Shown here: piece after piece, positions 1 to 5,762 of the stretch | How positions within the stretch are numbered: position 1 is the stretch's first letter | How the letters are laid out: each line of letters opens with the position of its first letter | Source of the DNA: Cytophagales bacterium | GTDB taxonomy: Bacteria; Bacteroidota; Bacteroidia; Cytophagales; Amoebophilaceae | Assembly (NCBI GenBank): GCA_022360235.1 | Contig: JAKSDE010000230.1 | Location: 1 to 6,926 of the forward strand | Direction of reading: 5' to 3' | Length of the DNA: 6,926 nt | Program-made: the position numbers and the translations under genes | The notes under the pieces: model-generated | What the model saw: the letters and a program-made list of their open reading frames with translations, nothing else | What the model was told of the DNA's origin: nothing | The model's database searches: none

Positions 1-398
1 AGAATCGTACCTAGATTACCTGGATCTCGAATAGCATCTAAAACCAAGCCATACTCCTGTTTAGCTATTGTAAGCAGCTTATTTTCTTGGAAGCTTGCCA
101 CTGCTAGGGCAGCATTATTCGTTTGAAAAGTACCCAAGGAGGCAAGCAATTTTTGATTAGCCCGAAAGATTTCTATGGTATCGCTCACTAAAAGGGCGCG
201 ATGGGCCTCTATAAATGCAGGGGTTCCTACAACAATCTGAACGTCATAGTCTGAAGCTAGTAACGCTTTTACATTTTTAGCTCCTTCAATCAAGAAGGAT
301 TTCTCTTCGAGGCGATATTTCTTTATTTGTAAGCTTTTTATGAACTTTACTAAACTTCTAGAAAGGTCTTTGGGGGAATTAAGGTTTGAAGCACACAT
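1..398 (-). CDS. TrmH/SpoU-family RNA methyltransferase, 3' end outside window
   Basis: This is the N-terminal part (132 codons) of a SpoU/TrmH-class RNA methyltransferase, which uses S-adenosylmethionine to 2'-O-methylate a ribose in rRNA or tRNA. I translated the reverse strand by hand. The frame is open and reads MCASNLNSPKDL, then SLQIKKYRLEEKSFLIEGAKNV at residues 22-43 (the substrate-binding N-domain pattern 'KKYR..E..FLIEG'). It ends with LDAIRDPGNLGTI near residues 119-131, which is SpoU motif 1 with its conserved Arg and Asn. The knotted SAM-binding motifs 2 and 3 lie past the left edge. Relatives are usually about 250 residues. ATG at 398 is the only ATG start available, with AAGG about 10 bases upstream. 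Its first 13 bases overlap the start of the divergent tamL. The exact RNA target cannot be told from this part; the family call is firm. Confidence 0.88.
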   Translation of the reverse strand, partial: MCASNLNSPKDLSRSLVKFIKSLQIKKYRLEEKSFLIEGAKNVKALLASDYDVQIVVGTPAFIEAHRALLVSDTIEIFRANQKLLASLGTFQTNNAALAVASFQENKLLTIAKQEYGLVLDAIRDPGNLGTI

Positions 399-2767
399 CT
401 CATTTATACCTTTTCATATGCTTAGGCTTGCTTATTCAAAGCTGTCTTGGGACACGTTACCTGCAAGAAGGAGAGCAACTGCTTGTTAAGCAAGCTATCA
501 AAGGTAACAAAAAAGTTAAAAAGAAAGATTTAACTAAATACTATCAACAAAAAAGAAATAATAGGCTTCTTTTCCTTCCCTTTACGCTACGAGTATGGAC
601 TTATCAGGTAGGTAAGCGACATTTTGATACGATTGAGGTAAAAAATCAAATCACTCGTATAGAAAAAAAAATCATGAAAAAAATTGAAGAAGCCAATGGA
701 AATGAGCGAAAGGTTAATCGTCTTAAACGTAAGAAAAATAGAAAAATAGATAAAAAAACCTATACCTTAAAAGAAGGGAATCTACTAATGCGTTGGGGAG
801 AGCCTTTGGCTATCTATGACGATGATAAAAGAAAGGAAACAGAGAAAAATTTTCTAAGTTATCTCAAGTCTAAAGGTTATTTTGAGGCGAATGTTCAAAG
901 TAAGGTAAAGTCGAATAACAAAAAAGTTAAGGTTAGTTATTTTATTGAAGAAAATGCTCCTTATATTATTAGTCTAACGAGATTAAATACGCTTGATACA
1001 GCGATTAGCAAAATTATTCAAGCAAGACTGAAACAAAGCTTGATTAAAAAAGGAGACAATTATGATCAAGATAGCTTAATTAAAGAAAGGGAAAGGATTG
1101 ACGAACTGCTCAAAGATTATGGCTACTATAACTTTAGCCAGCAGTATGTAAGTTTTAATGTAGACACTACCACCCTAGGCAATAGAAAAGTAGGCATTGA
1201 AACGGTAATCAGCCTCCCCAGGGGGGGGAATGCACACAAAGTATTTACGATAGATTCTGTTGTATTTGTAGCAGATGGTGACCAAGCAGAACAGGCTAGT
1301 AAGGGAACTTCAATCTCTTACGGGGGAATTACCTTTAACTTTCTGTGTGAAAAACTACCTCACAAAATACTAGCAAGAAGGATTTTTCTAAAACCTAATC
1401 AATTTTATAGAAAAAAGGATGTTATTGAAACACAAAGGCAATTAACTAATCTAGCTATGTTTCAACATACAAGTATCCTTTCTGATACCACAGGGAATAA
1501 ACTTACCATGCGCATATATACCAATCTGCTAAAAAAATATCAAGCTTCTAACGAAATTGGTTTGCAAGTAAGCCAAGGTATACCAGGGCCTTTTTATAAT
1601 CTTTCACTAAAAAGCAGAAATATTTTGGACCGATTAGAAACATTAGCACTTGACACTAAAGTTGCGCTAGAAGACATCGGTGTTTCTCCAGAGAAAAAGA
1701 CAGCTATTTATGAAAACAAAAAATTTAGTACAGACTTATCGCTCATTTTTCCACAGTTTCTGCTACCCTTCAGTAATGCGCTACCAGCTAAAATAGGGAA
1801 GGCCAATCCCGCTACTAAGTTCTTACTAGGATATGCTTTTCAAAGGCGACCAGCGTATAGAAGAAGAACTGTAAAAGGAATGATTAGCTATCTCTGGCAA
1901 AGGAGAGGAAGTGCTTTTTATGAGTTTGCATTGACTAACATTAACCTCATTAATTCAACAATAGACAATGCCTTTCAAGAGGTACTTAATAACCTCAAAA
2001 ATCAAGGTAATAATCTATATAGAACCTTTAAAACCTCTTTAGTAAGTAGTTTGTTTCTCAAGGCTATCTTTAAGAAAAATTTATCTTCAGACAGGCGCTA
2101 CTCATACTTGGAGCTATTTTTTGAGAGCGGCGGTACTACACAAACTTTTTTTAACCTTCCTAAAATTATCGATGATAGTTTAGAGTATTATCAGTATTTA
2201 AAATTTAGCTTAGACTATAGTAGACATGTTCCAGTACATCAAAATGCAGCGTTAGCTTACCGAATAAATTTTGGTATTGCGAACCCCTATGGTAAAAGTC
2301 AAGTGCTTCCTTATGAAAAATATTACTTTGCAGGAGGAAGTAGCAGTATTAGAGCCTGGCTACCTAGAAGATTAGGCCCCGGTTCTTACAAACATAATCC
2401 TGATGAGGAACCTGATATTGAACGACAAGGAGAAATTTTATTACAAGGTAGCATAGAACTAAGACAAAAGTTAATAGGTTTCTTAGAAGGAGCACTCTTT
2501 GTAGATGTGGGTAATGTCTGGATGATCCATGGCGATCATCGAGAAGGAGGAGAATTCCGCTTTAACCGCTTTTATAAGGAACTTGCTGCAGGAACTGGCT
2601 TGGGTTTACGACTTAATTTTAAATTGATTATCATACGATTTGATACAGGAATAAAATTGTACGACCCAGCACAACAGCGCTTTGTTATTGATAAAATTAC
2701 ATTGCGAAGACCTCTTGGCGAGTCTGGTCAAGTTGTTTTTAACCTAGGGATAGGCTACCCCTTCTGA
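386..2767 (+). CDS. tamL: TamL-type BamA/TamA family outer membrane assembly lipoprotein
   Basis: This 793-residue protein is a BamA/TamA (Omp85) family barrel of the lipidated type found in Bacteroidota. That type is thought to sit in the outer membrane and work with a TamB-like partner in envelope assembly. Residues 1-19 form a lipoprotein signal, with Cys20 in IQSC followed by TRYLQEGE. A GEPLAIYD segment (138-145) and KSKGYFEANV (161-170) begin the POTRA region. Further POTRA-like stretches lie near 235-257 and 335-365. The C-terminal half is the barrel: FAGGSSSIRAWLPRRLGPGS (649-668) contains IRAW, the counterpart of the L6 VRGF lock motif, and the chain ends in GIGYPF with the C-terminal Phe of a barrel signal. 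An in-frame TAA at 380-382 and the lack of a nearby ATG make TTG at 386 the likely start. Residues 85-130 are unusually Lys/Arg rich. Family call is strong; TamL rather than another Omp85 member is inferred from the lipobox and GEP.IYD pattern. Confidence 0.87.
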   Translation: MKHTSHLYLFICLGLLIQSCLGTRYLQEGEQLLVKQAIKGNKKVKKKDLTKYYQQKRNNRLLFLPFTLRVWTYQVGKRHFDTIEVKNQITRIEKKIMKKIEEANGNERKVNRLKRKKNRKIDKKTYTLKEGNLLMRWGEPLAIYDDDKRKETEKNFLSYLKSKGYFEANVQSKVKSNNKKVKVSYFIEENAPYIISLTRLNTLDTAISKIIQARLKQSLIKKGDNYDQDSLIKERERIDELLKDYGYYNFSQQYVSFNVDTTTLGNRKVGIETVISLPRGGNAHKVFTIDSVVFVADGDQAEQASKGTSISYGGITFNFLCEKLPHKILARRIFLKPNQFYRKKDVIETQRQLTNLAMFQHTSILSDTTGNKLTMRIYTNLLKKYQASNEIGLQVSQGIPGPFYNLSLKSRNILDRLETLALDTKVALEDIGVSPEKKTAIYENKKFSTDLSLIFPQFLLPFSNALPAKIGKANPATKFLLGYAFQRRPAYRRRTVKGMISYLWQRRGSAFYEFALTNINLINSTIDNAFQEVLNNLKNQGNNLYRTFKTSLVSSLFLKAIFKKNLSSDRRYSYLELFFESGGTTQTFFNLPKIIDDSLEYYQYLKFSLDYSRHVPVHQNAALAYRINFGIANPYGKSQVLPYEKYYFAGGSSSIRAWLPRRLGPGSYKHNPDEEPDIERQGEILLQGSIELRQKLIGFLEGALFVDVGNVWMIHGDHREGGEFRFNRFYKELAAGTGLGLRLNFKLIIIRFDTGIKLYDPAQQRFVIDKITLRRPLGESGQVVFNLGIGYPF
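1221..1228 (+). repeat. G8 homopolymer inside tamL
   Basis: Eight consecutive G bases, directly preceded by CCCCA, lie in frame within tamL and encode Arg279-Gly280-Gly281 in LPRGGN. The spot is a variable stretch between POTRA-like segments, so protein conservation does not obviously demand it. In an AT-rich gene such a tract stands out. Gain or loss of one G would shift the frame and truncate the protein before the barrel. Confidence 0.9.
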
Positions 2768-3333
2768 TATTTATTACAAAGAACAAGTAGATAAGTGTAG
2801 AGTTGGTAGATGCCCCATGCAAAAACTATCCCACTTAATGCGCCTAGTATAATATCAGCAGGATAGTGTACCCCCACATATATTCTACTATACGATACCA
2901 AGGCCGCCCAAAAAAAGAGGAGCCCTGTAAATTGATAACGACTTTTTAGTAATAACCAAAGAAACATCGATAAACCAAAGGTATTTGCTGCATGAGAAGA
3001 GATAAAACCGTACATTCCTCCACAATCATCTACTATATGGACGAGATGTTGTATGTTTGGATTATGACAAGGCCTGAGGCGTTGTACCCAGGGTTTTATA
3101 AGCGTTGATGAGAACTGGTCACAGAGTGTGATAACTACAGCAATAGCCATAAGAATATAAATAGTTTGCCACTTGAATATTCTAGCAATTAAAACGATAA
3201 GTAATATATAAAAGGGTATCCAAAAGAAGGTATCCTCTGTAACCCAGTACATAATCTTATCCCAGCAAGGGTTGTGCAGACTATTCAAAAAAAGAAAAAG
3301 TTGTTGATCAAGTTGTTCTAGTTTTTCAAGCAT
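2755..3333 (-). CDS. PAP2-family membrane phosphatase
   Basis: This is a type 2 phosphatidic acid phosphatase (PAP2) family integral membrane enzyme. Such enzymes remove phosphate from lipid phosphates, for example undecaprenyl pyrophosphate, phosphatidate or lipid A. Numbered from the chosen ATG at 3333 (192 residues), the three signature motifs are all present: K80-x6-R87-P88 (KPWVQRLRP), a variant second motif ISSH with His114 instead of PSGH, and S149-R150-x5-H156-x3-D160 (SRIYVGVHYPAD). His114, His156 and Asp160 match the catalytic triad. Hydrophobic segments lie near 38-53, 57-72, 116-130, 136-147 and 160-185. A TTG at 3351 would add six residues (MKLCKQ). I prefer ATG because MLEKLEQLDQQLFLFLN resembles the usual family N-terminus. 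The last 13 bases overlap the end of tamL on the other strand. The substrate cannot be assigned. Confidence 0.88.
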   Translation of the reverse strand: MLEKLEQLDQQLFLFLNSLHNPCWDKIMYWVTEDTFFWIPFYILLIVLIARIFKWQTIYILMAIAVVITLCDQFSSTLIKPWVQRLRPCHNPNIQHLVHIVDDCGGMYGFISSHAANTFGLSMFLWLLLKSRYQFTGLLFFWAALVSYSRIYVGVHYPADIILGALSGIVFAWGIYQLYTYLLVLCNKYQKG

Positions 3334-3630
3334 CTGCTTACAAAGTTTCAAGTTATTCTATGAAAGCAATAAACTTTAAGACGATTGACACAGCTATGCG
3401 TGTTTTCTATGTTTTCACTAGACCACTATGAGAAAAGAGGGCTTACTCGTTGTTCGAGCAGCAGCTAAGGAGACTTCTAGGCAGGGTTAATCTCTATTAT
3501 AGACTAGAAATTATTAATTGTGTTAATTGATATAGTATTAGGTTCCAAGTTTCGCGTGTCTTTGTCTTGTCCTTAGATAAAATACTGAGTATAAGAAAGT
3601 ACTTCAAAAACTTTTACGCTCATATTCGTT
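3334..3630. other. Spacer between PAP2 gene and PorT-like gene
   Basis: No gene is evident in this 297-base spacer. It holds a near-palindrome around 3515-3529 (ATTAA, 5 bases, TTAAT), a heptad-periodic repeat at 3534-3554, and only tiny open frames (11 and 20 codons near 3397-3490) that look random. I see no clean TAnnTTTG element on the minus strand for the PAP2 gene. That gene may therefore depend on read-through from the PorT-like gene or on a promoter I cannot recognise. Confidence 0.6.
3534..3554 (+). repeat. Heptad-periodic repeat, copy C
   Basis: Three consecutive heptamers, AGTATTA, GGTTCCA and AGTTTCG, resemble the AGTTCCN-type heptads seen at 5576-5596 and 6824-6844. This is the most diverged of the three copies. 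Confidence 0.35.
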
Positions 3631-3649
3631 CTAAAAAATTGCGAACGAA
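3625..3649. repeat. 7-bp inverted repeat across the stop codon of the PorT-like gene
   Basis: TTCGTTC (3625-3631) and GAACGAA (3643-3649) are perfect inverted arms around an 11-base AT-rich loop. The repeat contains the TAG stop of the PorT-like gene. In the transcript of that gene it could form a hairpin at the 3' end. No clean U-tract follows directly, so it may stabilise the 3' end or act as a weak terminator rather than being a standard one. Confidence 0.45.
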
Positions 3650-4371
3650 AGGCCTATGCTATAGGGTCTAGTGTCAGTAGTCTTATCAGGCCCTTTATCT
3701 TTCTCAAAGAGTGTTGACAAAGTGTGACTATAAAAGAGCCCTAACCTTCCTACTCCTATTTTGCCATACACGCCATAGCGTATAGGATTCAACCCAAATT
3801 TTTCTTTTACTTTAGTCTTCTTTCTTTGACTATCTTCTCTATAAATTACTTTGGTATGGGAATTAAATAGCACGCCAATCTTTCCTCCAAGGGCAACAAA
3901 AAATCCTTTCTTACGGTTTTTGCGCTTTGAATTAAATCTAACTTCTAAGGGGAAGTCTACATAATTAGTATAGAGTTTCGATTTTTTAATCTCTTTACTT
4001 TGAGGAAATACTTTACTTGCAGGCTCAAACATCGGTTTTCGGGTATCATTGGCTCGTGTTAATGTGAAATCATTCTTGAATTTATAACTTTCAAGCCCTA
4101 ACCCTATACCAGGCCTCACGGTAAAGTTAGACTGCCCTAAGTGGATATTATAGAAATAGTAGGTGTTAAAAATTTTTGAACCCCAGAATCCCAAATCCAT
4201 CTCATCTGGTTTATCGGTTAAGAAACTAAATCCAAAGTCAGCTACTAAACTTCCCGGCAGGAAGCCAGCAGCAGCTTTTCTACGAATAATCGTCTTATTC
4301 TTACCTTGTGCGAAGATATATGTTGGTAAAATAAGGAGTAGTAAGAATGTATAACAAGCTTTTTTCATCAT
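3631..4371 (-). CDS. PorT-like outer membrane beta-barrel protein
   Basis: This 246-residue exported protein resembles the PorT/OMP_b-brl group of small beta-barrel proteins common in Bacteroidota. Residues 1-21 (MMKKA, a Leu-rich core, then IFA before Gln22) form a signal peptide with likely cleavage after Ala21. The body has alternating hydrophobic/polar strands and family-like patches: TNYVDFPLEVRF (135-146), GFFVALGGKIGVLF (156-169), and YGVYGKIGVGRLGLFYSHTL (199-218) followed by LSTLFEKDKGP. It ends PYSIGLSFAIF with a terminal Phe, as expected for outer membrane insertion. Residues 121-131 and 147-155 are Lys/Arg-rich loops. Its specific role is not known; PorT itself helps type IX secretion, but that should not be assumed here. 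ATG at 4371 or the adjacent ATG at 4368 is the start. A strong promoter match lies just upstream. Confidence 0.75.
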   Translation of the reverse strand: MMKKACYTFLLLLILPTYIFAQGKNKTIIRRKAAAGFLPGSLVADFGFSFLTDKPDEMDLGFWGSKIFNTYYFYNIHLGQSNFTVRPGIGLGLESYKFKNDFTLTRANDTRKPMFEPASKVFPQSKEIKKSKLYTNYVDFPLEVRFNSKRKNRKKGFFVALGGKIGVLFNSHTKVIYREDSQRKKTKVKEKFGLNPIRYGVYGKIGVGRLGLFYSHTLSTLFEKDKGPDKTTDTRPYSIGLSFAIF

Positions 4372-4403
4372 CTTTTTTGCTTTTTTTTCACCATCTTTTT
4401 TGC
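4358..4403. repeat. Tandem duplication around the PorT-like gene start
   Basis: Read on the minus strand, two near-identical units lie head to tail and share a GC dinucleotide. 4403-4379 (25 bases) contains GATGGTG followed by A8; 4380-4358 (23 bases) contains GATGATG followed by A6. Both begin GCAAAAAAGATG and end AAAAGC. The second unit carries the true start codons. The first supplies an out-of-frame ATG at 4394 opening an 8-codon frame (MVKKKQKR) whose TGA at 4370-4368 overlaps the gene's ATG. Confidence 0.7.
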
Positions 4404-4432
4404 AAAGATACTGCTTTTTTAAGTATAGTCAA
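4403..4432 (-). promoter_or_regulatory. Bacteroidota-type promoter for the PorT-like gene
   Basis: On the minus strand TATCTTTG (4410-4403) matches the -7 consensus TAnnTTTG exactly, and TTG (4432-4430, within TTGAC) lies 19 bases upstream as a -33 element. Transcription would start near 4397, giving a leader of only about 25 bases that contains the duplicated start-like unit. Confidence 0.7.
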
Positions 4433-4461
4433 GGAAATTTTTAAAATGAAAATATATTTTC

Positions 4462-4469
4462 TACGTTTG
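4462..4469 (+). promoter_or_regulatory. -7 element for tRNA-Arg
   Basis: TACGTTTG matches TAnnTTTG and lies 39 bases before the tRNA. No good TTG -33 element is seen at the usual distance. The predicted start near 4475 gives a precursor with a 5' leader of about 34 bases, which would include a small TTGTT/AACAA inverted repeat at 4486-4498. Confidence 0.5.
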
Positions 4470-4508
4470 TACCGTTTTTATTGCTTGTTGGTAACAATAA
4501 AGTTATTA

Positions 4509-4582
4509 GGACCTGTAGCTTAACTGGATAGAGCACTGCACTACGGATGCAGAGGCTGGGGGTTCGAATCCCTCCAGGTTCA
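4509..4582 (+). tRNA. tRNA-Arg (anticodon ACG)
   Basis: This 74-base sequence folds into a full cloverleaf. The acceptor stem is GGACCTG with CAGGTTC (one G-T pair) and discriminator A4582. The D stem is GCTT/GAGC. The anticodon stem is CTGCA/TGCAG around loop CTACGGA, with ACG at 4543-4545. A five-base variable loop AGGCT and the T arm GGGGG-TTCGAAT-CCCTC complete it. ACG, after A34-to-inosine editing by TadA, reads CGU, CGC and CGA arginine codons. The 3' CCA is not encoded (CGA follows), so it must be added after transcription. Confidence 0.97.
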
Positions 4583-4599
4583 CGATGGGGGGATTTTTT
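4567..4599 (+). terminator. Possible intrinsic terminator sharing the tRNA T arm
   Basis: AATCCCTCC (4567-4575) can pair with GGGGGGATT (4587-4595), nine pairs including one T-G, around an 11-base loop, and the T-run 4594-4599 follows. The left arm lies within the mature tRNA (T loop and T-stem 3' side), so the hairpin competes with the cloverleaf. The position right after a single-gene tRNA unit makes termination plausible. Confidence 0.5.
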
Positions 4600-4648
4600 G
4601 ACTGATTAGGTAGTAATAGCACATCATTCATTTTTTCCGAGCTTGACT

Positions 4649-4671
4649 AAAAAAGTTGCGTACTGATCAAC
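4649..4671 (-). terminator. Weak terminator-like site after hemF
   Basis: On the minus strand a 4-bp stem GTTG/CAAC (4671-4668 with 4658-4655) spans the hemF stop codon and is followed by six T. The stem is short, so this is only a candidate. Confidence 0.22.
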
Positions 4672-5563
4672 CATTTACCCAATCTATCTCCTTCTTCAAC
4701 AAAGCTAGCGTTTCCTGTTCTCTTGCATCAGCTGGCTGATAATCATAAGCCCACTTTGCTAATGGAGGCATACTCATCAGAATAGACTCTGCTCTTCCAT
4801 TGGTTTCTAAACCAAAGCGGGTACCTATATCCCATATTAAATTAAATTCTATATATCTACTCCTTCTAAACAATTGCCAGGATTTTTCTTTTTCTCCATA
4901 AGGAAGTACGCTATTCTTCTTCATAAAGTGTGTATAGATAGGTGTAAAAGTATGCGCTACGTCTTTGACAAACTCAAATCTTTGCTCCTTGCTAATAGTG
5001 TCAGTTTCATAAAGCCGATCAAAAAAAATACCTCCTACTCCCCTCGTCTCCTCTCTGTGTTTCAAGAAAAAATAATTATCTGCCCATTTCTTAAAGGTAA
5101 GATAGTAGCTGGAATGGTGCCTGTCACATACCTTCTTAAGTTGCTGGTGGAAATAGCACGCATCTTCTTTATCTATATAGTGAGGCGTAAGATCAATCCC
5201 TCCACCAAACCAATATATCCCATTACTCATTTCAAAATAGCGCACATTCATATGAATGATAGGTACCATAGGGTTATTGGGATGCATCACAATCGATACA
5301 CCTGTAGCATAAAAGTTAACGTCTTCTTCAATTCTGAGGTCTTTCAAAACTTTTTCAGGAGTTTTACCAAATACTTCAGAAAAATTTACACAACCCCGTT
5401 CTATGATAGCTCCATGCTCAATAACACGTGTTCTTCCCCCTCCTCCCCCTTCCCTTTGCCAGAGGTCTTCTTTGAATCTTCCTAAACCATCCGTTACTTC
5501 TAGCGCTTGGCAGATTTGGTTTTGTATACCTTGGAGATAGGTTTTTATGAATGATTTATCCAT
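4667..5563 (-). CDS. hemF: Oxygen-dependent coproporphyrinogen III oxidase
   Basis: HemF carries out the oxidative decarboxylation of two propionate side chains of coproporphyrinogen III to give protoporphyrinogen IX, using O2, in the cytoplasmic late heme pathway. The 298 residues match the usual bacterial length (E. coli about 299) and the protein is conserved end to end. Features are WQREGGGGGRTRV (35-47), VNFSEVFG (59-66), MHPNNPMVP (93-101), HMNVRYF (104-110), WFGGGIDLTPHY (118-129), KHREETRGVGGIFFD (168-182), RRSRYIEFNLIWDIGTRFGL (233-252) and ESILMSMPP (259-267). His94, His104, His139 and His169 align with the four conserved histidines of E. coli HemF. ATG at 5563 gives the expected N-terminus; no Shine-Dalgarno is visible. 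It is divergent from holA and has no other heme gene next to it here. Its presence implies access to oxygen. The call is secure. Confidence 0.97.
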   Translation of the reverse strand: MDKSFIKTYLQGIQNQICQALEVTDGLGRFKEDLWQREGGGGGRTRVIEHGAIIERGCVNFSEVFGKTPEKVLKDLRIEEDVNFYATGVSIVMHPNNPMVPIIHMNVRYFEMSNGIYWFGGGIDLTPHYIDKEDACYFHQQLKKVCDRHHSSYYLTFKKWADNYFFLKHREETRGVGGIFFDRLYETDTISKEQRFEFVKDVAHTFTPIYTHFMKKNSVLPYGEKEKSWQLFRRSRYIEFNLIWDIGTRFGLETNGRAESILMSMPPLAKWAYDYQPADAREQETLALLKKEIDWVNG

Positions 5564-5575
5564 TTTACTTATACA

Positions 5576-5596
5576 ATGAACTAAGAACTAGGAACT
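5576..5596 (-). repeat. Heptad repeat, copy A, in the hemF leader
   Basis: On the minus strand there are three perfect-period heptamers AGTTCCT, AGTTCTT and AGTTCAT, sharing AGTTC. They lie between the proposed hemF promoter and its start codon, within the predicted 5' untranslated region, and end about 12 bases before the ATG. Confidence 0.6.
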
Positions 5597-5637
5597 TAGG
5601 AGCAGCGTGCTGTAGACGACGCCCCGTTGTAAAGGAA

Positions 5638-5645
5638 CAAATGTA
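5638..5645 (-). promoter_or_regulatory. -7 element for hemF
   Basis: TACATTTG on the minus strand matches TAnnTTTG. The start would be near 5632, giving a leader of about 68 bases. I see no clear TTG -33 partner. The leader holds a small palindrome-like CAGC-GT-GCTG (5603-5612) and a GC-rich patch (5601-5630), unusual for this AT-rich region. Confidence 0.45.
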
Positions 5646-5698
5646 CTAAAATGTAGCTTCTCCTAATAGCTAGCTTCAGAAAGCTTCCCAGCATACTA

Positions 5699-5706
5699 TA
5701 GTTTTG
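5699..5706 (+). promoter_or_regulatory. -7 element for holA
   Basis: TAGTTTTG matches TAnnTTTG and lies 56 bases before the holA ATG. A -33 TTG is not clear (TTC near 5675-5677 is the nearest). It points away from the hemF element, and about 53 bases separate the two. Confidence 0.45.
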
Positions 5707-5762
5707 GAAGACAATTTTCCTCGCTTCCGAGGGTAAAAGAAATTCCGTAAGTTTATGCCATT

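Noticed and set aside
3397..3490. Two tiny plus-strand frames of 11 and 20 codons overlapping as ATGA in the PAP2/PorT-like spacer
   Set aside because: They are very short and lack a ribosome-binding or promoter element; such overlaps arise easily by chance.
4163..4354. 63-codon open frame antisense to the PorT-like gene
   Set aside because: It is a shadow of a signal-peptide-bearing gene with a good promoter; nothing supports translation.
4509..4600. tRNA gene as an integration site for a mobile element
   Set aside because: No integrase and no repeated copy of the tRNA 3' end is found in the window; flanking genes are ordinary chromosomal genes.
5401..5460. C-rich stretch (G-rich on the coding strand) in hemF as a slippage tract
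   Set aside because: It encodes the conserved glycine-rich GGGGGRTR motif of HemF and is broken by T bases, so protein constraint explains it.
4874..5485. 203-codon open frame antisense to hemF
   Set aside because: It lies wholly within the conserved hemF gene on the opposite strand, has no recognisable family features, and its composition follows from hemF codons.
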